A stretch of DNA of 64,000 nucleotides from Paenibacillus sp. BJ-4. GTDB lineage: Bacteria > Bacillota > Bacilli > Paenibacillales > Paenibacillaceae. A program made the translations under genes and the position numbers. Positions within the stretch are counted from its first letter, which is position 1. Every line of letters starts with the position of its first letter. Below are positions 58,137 to 64,000 of the stretch, one piece after another. Under the pieces are notes generated by a model. It was not told the origin of the DNA and did no database searches. It was given only the letters and a program-made list of their open reading frames with translations. The stretch lies in the NCBI RefSeq assembly GCF_020404765.1, contig NZ_JAIVEM010000044.1, forward strand, positions 150,172 to 214,171, in the 5' to 3' direction.

Positions 58137-59188
58137 AGATGCTCCTTCTTATCCTCGTCCCTTTCCTCCATAGGAAGCTTATCCGCTGTTGCAGTTGGAG
58201 GAGCCGTATCTTGTCCTGGACGGGATGCTTGCTCTGGCGTCACGTCAGGTACCTGATCAATCCCCGTCTTGCTGGAGACAATCGGGTCGCTATATCTTGC
58301 AACGGATGAGCCCTTCCGGCGACGAACCAGGATAAAAATCACGGCGGTTACAATAATGAAGATAGCAAGCAGCTGTGAAATCCGTACGTTACCGTAGTTC
58401 GGGTCCAAGTACCCTGGTTCAAACCCTAGCCATACCATAGGGGACCACAGAGCATTTAAAAAGGAAGCCATCCAGTCCGGCCCCTGAAAGGCCAAGCTGT
58501 CCGTCCGCACACGCTCGATGAAAAAGCGACCGATAGAGTACCAAATGAAGTAGAATGCAAACATTTCACCTGCACGCACAAATCTCATGCGGCGAATCAC
58601 AAGCAACAAAATCACGCCTACGATACTCCACAGCGATTCATACAGGAACGTAGGGTGGTGGAATACCCCGTTAACGTTCATCTGATTCACAATGAAATCC
58701 GGCAAATGCAGTTGATTCCGCAAAAAGGTTTCTTCCGTCGGTCCACCATAGGCTTCCTGATTGACAAAGTTACCCCAGCGTCCAATCGCTTGGCCGATCA
58801 GTAACCCCGGCGCACAAATATCAGCGATACGCCAGAAGTTATACCCTTTATAGCGAAAATAAATGACAGCACATATAATCGCGCCGATCAACGCGCCGTA
58901 GATCGCAATACCGCCATTCCAAATTTTGAAAACATCCCATAGATTATCTTTATAGTCTTCCCACTTGAAGGCCACATAATAAATACGCGCTCCAATAATA
59001 GCCGATGGGACCCCTAGCAACAGCATATCCATAAAAAAATCCTGCGGAATACCGAATCTTTTTCCCTCACGGATGGCGAGATATAAACCCACAAGCGCCG
59101 CCAGCCCCAAAATTAGCCCATACCAGTGGACCTTAATTGCCCCGATTGAAAAAGCAATCGGATTCAGCAATAATGTTGCCGTTGACAT
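58133..59188 (-). CDS. lgt: Prolipoprotein diacylglyceryl transferase
   Basis: 351 residues with about seven membrane helices and the Lgt signature IGQAIGRWGNFVNQEAYGG, plus catalytic-type HPTFLYES. It attaches diacylglycerol from phosphatidylglycerol to the lipobox Cys of exported lipoproteins. The cytoplasmic C-terminal tail (about 60 residues, from RRRKGSSVARYSDP to the end) is polar and disordered, longer than in B. subtilis. Confidence 0.95.
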   Translation of the reverse strand: MSTATLLLNPIAFSIGAIKVHWYGLILGLAALVGLYLAIREGKRFGIPQDFFMDMLLLGVPSAIIGARIYYVAFKWEDYKDNLWDVFKIWNGGIAIYGALIGAIICAVIYFRYKGYNFWRIADICAPGLLIGQAIGRWGNFVNQEAYGGPTEETFLRNQLHLPDFIVNQMNVNGVFHHPTFLYESLWSIVGVILLLVIRRMRFVRAGEMFAFYFIWYSIGRFFIERVRTDSLAFQGPDWMASFLNALWSPMVWLGFEPGYLDPNYGNVRISQLLAIFIIVTAVIFILVRRRKGSSVARYSDPIVSSKTGIDQVPDVTPEQASRPGQDTAPPTATADKLPMEERDEDKKEHL

Positions 59189-59231
59189 ATGTTTCTCTCA
59201 CTCCTTCTTCTTCCTTGCAAACAACCGAACC

Positions 59232-60170
59232 TTAATCCATATCTTCCATATCTTCGGAAATTGTAGCCGTCAGCTTATTCGTAAATTGTAGAGCTGCATT
59301 AACGCCCATTTGTTTCAAACGATAATTCATCGCTGCCACCTCAATAATTACAGCCAAATTTCTGCCCGGACGAACTGGAATCGTAACGAGTGGAACATCT
59401 GTATCAATAATACGAGTCGTTTCTTCATCTAAGCCAAGACGGTCATACTGCTTGTCCTGCTGCCATGCCTCCAGACGAACAACCAATGTAATCCGCTTGT
59501 TATTACGAACAGCACCTGCACCAAACAGCGTCATCACATTAATGATACCCACGCCACGAATTTCCAGCAGGTGACGAATCAACTCGGGTGCAGTACCATG
59601 CAGCTGAAAATCAGACGTTTGCCGAATTTCCACCGCATCATCCGCTACCAAACGGTGTCCACGCTTAACCAGTTCCAACGCGGTTTCACTTTTACCAATT
59701 CCGCTACTGCCTGTGATGAGCATACCTACACCATAGACGTCACATAGTACACCATGAATAGTCGCCGTAGGAGCCAGCTTTCTTTCGAGAAAGCCCGTAA
59801 TGCGGCTTGATAAAATCGTCGTCGCCATATTGGTCCGCAGTACAGGAACGTCTCGCTCGGCGCTCGCCTTCACTAATTCAGCGGGTACTTCCAAACCACG
59901 AGTGATAATAATACATGGAGTCAGCTCTGTACACAGGCGCTCCATCCGATCCCGTCTCTCCTCAGGAGGCAGCATACCCAGAAAAGCCAACTCAGACCTT
60001 CCCAACAGCTGCACCCGCTCCTGTGTATGGTATTCAAAATACCCCGCCATCTCCAAACCCGGACGATTCAAATCGTCAACTGTGATCAGTCTGCGCAGAC
60101 CCTTTTCACCGGAAATAACCTCCATTTGAAACTGCTGTACAAGCTCGGATACCTTTACCTGTTTAGCCAT
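59232..60170 (-). CDS. hprK: HPr kinase/phosphorylase
   Basis: 312 residues. P-loop [20 protein letters not shown] near residue 155, the HprK signature [17 protein letters not shown], and catalytic His/Asp near [11 protein letters not shown]. It phosphorylates Ser46 of HPr when fructose bisphosphate is high, and so controls CcpA. GGGGAG precedes the ATG. First gene of the hprK-lgt-ppaX-yvoF operon. Confidence 0.95.
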   Translation of the reverse strand: MAKQVKVSELVQQFQMEVISGEKGLRRLITVDDLNRPGLEMAGYFEYHTQERVQLLGRSELAFLGMLPPEERRDRMERLCTELTPCIIITRGLEVPAELVKASAERDVPVLRTNMATTILSSRITGFLERKLAPTATIHGVLCDVYGVGMLITGSSGIGKSETALELVKRGHRLVADDAVEIRQTSDFQLHGTAPELIRHLLEIRGVGIINVMTLFGAGAVRNNKRITLVVRLEAWQQDKQYDRLGLDEETTRIIDTDVPLVTIPVRPGRNLAVIIEVAAMNYRLKQMGVNAALQFTNKLTATISEDMEDMD

Positions 60171-60458
60171 CGTATTCTCCCCTTCATCTGCAAAACCGGA
60201 TTCTATACCTTATTTGATTTATGTAGCTTTACCCTATCAACCATACAGCCCCACGCCAGTCTATCCTGCACCAGCCCAAGCCTCACTGTATTATTTCATC
60301 ATATGATTTCAGGCTACCTCTGTTTCCGACAGTTGGATTGATCACACTTATGACCCACTACAAAGCTTGCCTGAACCCAGACCTACACCATTGTACCCAT
60401 CGTATCGGAATTTTCCAATGAATGCAATGCCGAAGCTGGTAGCTGTAGGACATATACA
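60171..60458. other. msmX-hprK intergenic region
   Basis: Holds the hprK promoter region. No gene, RNA or strong palindrome recognised. Confidence 0.5.
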
Positions 60459-60497
60459 AAAAAAGCCACCGTTCCCTGATTAGGAAAACGGCGACTC
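60459..60497 (-). terminator. Terminator of the multi-sugar ABC ATPase gene
   Basis: Minus strand GCCGTTTTCC and GGGAACGGTGGC pair imperfectly and are followed by seven T. Confidence 0.75.
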
Positions 60498-60513
60498 TTT
60501 CCACAGGCTGGTC

Positions 60514-61638
60514 TTATTCACCAACCAAAATGCTCAATTCCGATTCTTTATCGAAAATATGAACCTTGTTCATATCGACAGCCAACTTCGCTTTGACACC
60601 ATCACGAGTATTGGAACGTCCGTCTACACGGGCAATAATCGTGTCATTTCCGGCACCACTCAGGTACAACAGCATTTCATGACCGAGATTTTCCGTTACA
60701 TCCACAGTGGATGTAAAGATCGTATTTGGAGAAGCCTCCAGGAATACAGGCTCTTCATGAATATCCTCAGGACGGATGCCCAAGATTACTTCTTTCCCGA
60801 TATAACCCTTGGCTTTTAAAATCTGTCCTTTACCTTCAGGCACGAACAGATCCAGACCTGGTGCAGTGAAATGCAATGCACCTTCTTTTTCAACCAGCTG
60901 ACCTGTGATAAAGTTCATCGTAGGTGAGCCGATAAAACCAGCCACGAACAGATTCACTGGACGGTTGTACAGTTCATCTGGGGAGGCAGCTTGTTGGATA
61001 ATACCATCCTTCATAACTACGATCCGATCACCCATCGTCATGGCTTCGACCTGGTCATGCGTTACGTAGATAACGGTTGTTTCCAGGCGCTTAGCCAGTT
61101 TCGTGATTTCAGCACGCATCTGACCACGCAACTTGGCATCCAAGTTGGACAGTGGCTCATCCATTAAGAAGACTTGCGGGTCACGTACAATCGCACGTCC
61201 CAAGGCAACACGCTGACGCTGACCACCGGACAGCGCTTTCGGCTTGCGATCCAGGAGATGCTCAATATCAAGGATTTTAGCCGCTTCACGTACACGTTTG
61301 TCAATTTCTTCTTTCTTCACCTTGCGAAGCTTCAGACCAAAAGCCATGTTTTGGTACACGTTCATATGCGGATACAAAGCATAGGATTGGAACACCATCG
61401 CGATATCGCGATCCTTTGGAGCCACGTCGTTCACAACACGATCTCCAATGTACAATTTACCGTCCGAGATTTCCTCCAGACCAGCAATCATACGGAGTGT
61501 AGTAGATTTACCACAGCCGGAAGGACCAACCAATACGAGAAATTCTTTATCTTGAATGTCCAAATTGACATCAACAACCGTAGCTTTCTCTGCACCGGGA
61601 TATTTCTTGAAAATATGCTCTAAACGTACACCAGCCAT
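60514..61638 (-). CDS. msmX: Multi-sugar ABC importer ATPase (MsmX/UgpC family)
   Basis: 374 residues. Walker A VGPSGCGKSTTLRMIAG, the signature LSGGQRQRVALGRAIVRD, and Walker B QVFLMDEPLSNLDAKLR. The C-terminal TOBE part (about 235-365) includes LGIRPEDIHEEPVF. In B. subtilis MsmX energises several sugar importers that lack their own ATPase, including those for arabino-oligosaccharides. No permease lies beside it, consistent with such a shared ATPase. The ATG at 61638 follows GGGGAGG. The frame back to 61680 is unsupported. Confidence 0.93.
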   Translation of the reverse strand: MAGVRLEHIFKKYPGAEKATVVDVNLDIQDKEFLVLVGPSGCGKSTTLRMIAGLEEISDGKLYIGDRVVNDVAPKDRDIAMVFQSYALYPHMNVYQNMAFGLKLRKVKKEEIDKRVREAAKILDIEHLLDRKPKALSGGQRQRVALGRAIVRDPQVFLMDEPLSNLDAKLRGQMRAEITKLAKRLETTVIYVTHDQVEAMTMGDRIVVMKDGIIQQAASPDELYNRPVNLFVAGFIGSPTMNFITGQLVEKEGALHFTAPGLDLFVPEGKGQILKAKGYIGKEVILGIRPEDIHEEPVFLEASPNTIFTSTVDVTENLGHEMLLYLSGAGNDTIIARVDGRSNTRDGVKAKLAVDMNKVHIFDKESELSILVGE

Positions 61639-61741
61639 AGCTTTTGCCTCCCCAAGATCAAGTTTTGAAATCGAATACATTTTCTACTTGTATCTTACCC
61701 TAGTACCCAAAGCATGGCTATTCGCAAACTGCACAAAAATG

Positions 61742-62884
61742 CTATTTCCTTTTTGTCACTTTGTACAATAGTAGATAAAGCTTGACCAAAACTGCATCAT
61801 TAAACGTCCGTACATCCAAACCCGTCTCCTGTTTAATTTTGTCCAGACGGTAAATCAGCGTATTCCGGTGTACATACAAACGCTTAGCTGTCTCACTTAC
61901 ATTACAGTCCAGTTGAAAAAAGATATCTAATGTAGCCACCGTTTCTGAGTCTTTCAATATGACAGATGACTTCATTAACTGCTCTAAAAATAGTATCCGT
62001 TGTTCCTTGGGAATACGGTTTAACAGCCTTTCCAAATGAAGTTCCCATGAAAAGTGGATGTGCTCTGTTACGTGAAAAATTTTCCCAAGGTGGATCGTCT
62101 CCCATAGCATATTCAGCTCCTTGGAGAGATTTCGTGAAGGTATAAACGGCTTGGATACCGCCAAATGGAATACACCCACCCACTCATTCGCGATAAGCTC
62201 GTATAAGCCCAGACTAAAAGCCGTAAGGACCTCCTCCAGCGATTCCGTAAAATCTGCATCCTTGGTTTCAGTGTCTTTATCCCGTTCGTCGTCTGCTCCT
62301 AACAGGAGCTCTTTTTTAGCCATAATCAACCAAGATTGCTTATCTAGTGGAACAAGCAGCACCTCTCCACCAAAATAACTAGCTAACAGTCGATGCAGCT
62401 GCGGAAAGGCAATCCCCCCCTCCTGTGTACCCTCACCATGGAGTAAAATCGGAACCATGCACGCTGATAGCGAATCATGAAGCTGCAATTCATCAGGAGC
62501 CTCTTCTTCATTGTCCAGATTAGCAGCCTGCTGTATGAGCCATTGTCCAAAACGATTCATTCGCTCTTCCTCGCTATAAATCGGATTCATCGACAATTGT
62601 GCCCCATTCTGCCAAACCTGCTCCATGTTCCCCAACAGCGCTTCTACTAACTGTCGTTCCCGATCGGTCAAGTGTCTGGCCTCTACCATAAAGGCAGCCA
62701 GTTCACCCACCGCTGCACGAAACGGGAAATATAACTTGCTATCACGTATAAACGATCTATCCGGTATAACTGAATCTGCGGTCTGACCTTCCGCCATCAT
62801 TTCCGAACACCAGGGCACTATGGTAAAAGGCGCTTGAATAATATTCTGAAGCTGTTGCTGAATCCATTCCGTATTCAGAGTCAC
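61742..62884 (-). CDS. CdaR/PucR-type transcriptional regulator
   Basis: 380 residues. The C-terminal PucR helix-turn-helix reads FFQLDCNVSETAKRLYVHRN then TLIYRLDKIKQETGLDV, ending DAVLVKLYLLLYKV. The N-terminal part resembles the sensor region of CdaR-like regulators, with no recognised catalytic motif. Such proteins control sugar diacid or purine use. The start is GTG at 62884 with only a weak ribosome site. It precedes msmX on the same strand, 103 bases away, and may regulate it. Confidence 0.8.
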   Translation of the reverse strand: MTLNTEWIQQQLQNIIQAPFTIVPWCSEMMAEGQTADSVIPDRSFIRDSKLYFPFRAAVGELAAFMVEARHLTDRERQLVEALLGNMEQVWQNGAQLSMNPIYSEEERMNRFGQWLIQQAANLDNEEEAPDELQLHDSLSACMVPILLHGEGTQEGGIAFPQLHRLLASYFGGEVLLVPLDKQSWLIMAKKELLLGADDERDKDTETKDADFTESLEEVLTAFSLGLYELIANEWVGVFHLAVSKPFIPSRNLSKELNMLWETIHLGKIFHVTEHIHFSWELHLERLLNRIPKEQRILFLEQLMKSSVILKDSETVATLDIFFQLDCNVSETAKRLYVHRNTLIYRLDKIKQETGLDVRTFNDAVLVKLYLLLYKVTKRK

Positions 62885-63032
62885 GCGATCACCACTTCAC
62901 TTTTTTTGATATGCACAAAGCGAACATAATGAAATCATTATAACCCGTCGATACCGTAAAATAAAAAAGTGATTAAAAACATAACCTAAACAACACAAAA
63001 ATAGCCATCAACCTATAGTTGATGACTTTCGA

Positions 63033-63105
63033 TGAGCCATGAAGGACTCGAACCTTCGACACCCTGATTAAAAGTCAGGTGCTCTACCAACTGAGCTAAT
63101 GGCTC
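63033..63105 (-). tRNA. tRNA-Lys (anticodon TTT)
   Basis: 73 bases. Acceptor GAGCCAT/ATGGCTC, anticodon loop CTTTTAA, T loop TTCGAGT. CCA not encoded. Confidence 0.95.
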
Positions 63106-63112
63106 ATAAAAC

Positions 63113-63198
63113 TGGTGGAGGATGATGGATTCGAACCACCGAACCCGTAAGGGAGCAGATTTACAGTCTGATGCGTTTGGCCACTTCGCTAATCCTCC
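63113..63198 (-). tRNA. tRNA-Tyr (anticodon GTA)
   Basis: 86 bases with encoded CCA. Acceptor GGAGGAT/ATCCTCC, anticodon loop CTGTAAA, and a long variable arm as expected for Tyr. Confidence 0.95.
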
Positions 63199-63207
63199 AT
63201 ATAAAGG

Positions 63208-63280
<73 letters not shown>

Positions 63281-63289
63281 ATATCCATT

Positions 63290-63331
63290 AACAAAAAAAT
63301 AAAGTGCGGAGGGATTCCCCTTCCCACTTTA
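63290..63331 (-). terminator. Hairpin/terminator inside the tRNA cluster
   Basis: AAAGTGGGAAGGGG can pair with CCCTCCGCACTTT (imperfect) on the minus strand, followed by ATTTTTTT. It separates tRNA-Asp from tRNA-Phe, so the last three tRNAs may be read less often or from another promoter. Confidence 0.65.
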
Positions 63332-63358
63332 GTACGGTTAAACTATAAAATTGAAAAA

Positions 63359-63435
63359 TGGCGGAACTGACGGGATTCGAACCCGCGATCTCCTGCGTGA
63401 CAGGCAGGCATGTTAGGCCTCTACACCACAGTTCC
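63359..63435 (-). tRNA. tRNA-Asp (anticodon GTC)
   Basis: 77 bases with encoded CCA. Acceptor GGAACTG/CAGTTCC, anticodon loop CTGTCAC, discriminator G. Confidence 0.93.
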
Positions 63436-63451
63436 CTATATTTTTCATAAA

Positions 63452-63527
<76 letters not shown>

Positions 63528-63531
63528 ACGG

Positions 63532-63607
63532 TGGTGGAGGCTGAGGGGATCGAACCCCCGACCCTCTGCTTGTAAGGCAGATGCTCTCCCAGCTGAGCTA
63601 AGCCTCC
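63532..63607 (-). tRNA. tRNA-Val (anticodon TAC)
   Basis: 76 bases with encoded CCA. Acceptor GGAGGCT/AGCCTCC, anticodon loop CTTACAA. Confidence 0.95.
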
Positions 63608-63617
63608 TGGGTATGTA

Positions 63618-63694
63618 TGGTAGCGGCGGAGGGGATCGAACCCCCGACCTCACGGGTATGAACCGTACGCTCTAGCCAGCTGAGCTACACCGCC
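63618..63694 (-). tRNA. tRNA-Met, elongator (anticodon CAT)
   Basis: 77 bases with encoded CCA. Anticodon loop TTCATAC. The stem lacks the GGG/CCC of initiator tRNA, and the sequence follows the Bacillus elongator form. Acceptor GGCGGTG pairs with CGCCGCT through G-T pairs. Confidence 0.92.
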
Positions 63695-63725
63695 ATAACA
63701 TAATATTTCGCAAGCTTGTCTTAAA

Positions 63726-63817
63726 TGGCGGAGAGAGAGGGATTCGAACCCTCGCACCACTTTCGCAGTCTAACCCCTTAGCAGAGGGTCCCCTTATAGC
63801 CACTTGGGTATCTCTCC
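63726..63817 (-). tRNA. tRNA-Ser (anticodon GCT)
   Basis: 92 bases with encoded CCA. Acceptor GGAGAGA/TCTCTCC, anticodon loop CTGCTAA, and a long variable arm. First tRNA after the 23S gene. Confidence 0.95.
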
Positions 63818-63942
63818 AAATAAATAGACACACTTAGCGATAATCAAGCTAGTTATTCTACATATTACACTGAATATCAAGCCTAATTCAAGGTGTTACA
63901 CCCTGAAAACTGGATCCGAAACTTCATTGCGTCTTATTTTTA

Positions 63943-64000
63943 GGATAAGCCCTCGACCGATTAGTATTGGTCAGCTCCATGCATTACTGCACTTCCACCC
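63943..64000 (-). rRNA. 23S ribosomal RNA, 3' end only
   Basis: The minus strand reads GGGTGGAAGTGCAGTAATGC, then GAGCTGACCAATACTAATCG and GTCGAGGGCTTATCC. This is the conserved last part of 23S rRNA. The rest lies beyond the right edge. The exact end is approximate. Confidence 0.88.

Overview
The window comes from a Paenibacillus of the P. polymyxa type (Bacillota, Bacillales). This rests on synteny and gene content, not on a database search: the cggR-gapA-pgk-tpiA-gpmI-eno operon, secG-rnr-smpB-ssrA, rapZ-glmR-whiA-HPr, hprK-lgt-ppaX, a hisZGDBHAFI operon, a pspA-ydjGHI operon, stalk-domain (copper amine oxidase N-terminal-like) secreted proteins, strong GGAGG ribosome sites and a tmRNA tag reading GKQQNNYAFAA. 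Most genes lie on the minus strand.

Layout. 1-1024: a MATE transporter running off the left edge. 1297-11098: a carbohydrate island with a GPH-type sugar:cation symporter and GH127 beta-L-arabinofuranosidase, a divergent AraC regulator, a secreted beta-propeller phytase, and a large GH51-type arabinofuranosidase with an N-terminal LamG-like module. 11249-14878: the PspA envelope-stress operon, followed by a decayed recombinase scrap. 15145-18553: phosphoketolase and a GntR regulator. 18862-20016: a family 2 glycosyltransferase.

20076-24680 is the most unusual part. It is a worn stack of insertions at the 3' end of ssrA. Behind the intact tmRNA gene (24639-25000) lie two further ssrA 3'-end fragments (21781-21850 and 20137-20157). 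Between them are a PadR regulator, a tautomerase, a truncated SDR gene, an unidentified C-terminal remnant, and a quinone/electrophile-type operon (DUF896, DoxX, ring-cleaving dioxygenase) behind a palindromic operator. The C-terminal remnant of a site-specific recombinase reads into ssrA and takes its stop codon there. A second, more decayed copy of the same recombinase end sits at 11249-11353, where its hairpin now appears to terminate the pspA operon.

25260-36547 is core: smpB, rnr, secG and the glycolytic operon, with a CggR-type operator just downstream of its promoter. 36782-37663 holds tRNA-Arg and clpP with a CtsR operator. 37745-44392 carries two secreted proteins of unclear role, the HPr-whiA-glmR-rapZ cluster and glucokinase. 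44794-55462 carries trxB, a TPR protein and the complete histidine pathway. 55693-62884 carries an acyltransferase, the hprK-lgt-ppaX-acetyltransferase operon, a multi-sugar ABC ATPase and a CdaR/PucR-type regulator. The right end has eight tRNA genes downstream of a 23S rRNA 3' end, with no 5S gene between them.

Many starts were moved from the longest open frame to the codon that follows a good ribosome site. This gives TTG starts for tpiA, whiA, hisA and the glycosyltransferase, and GTG starts for clpP and ydjH.
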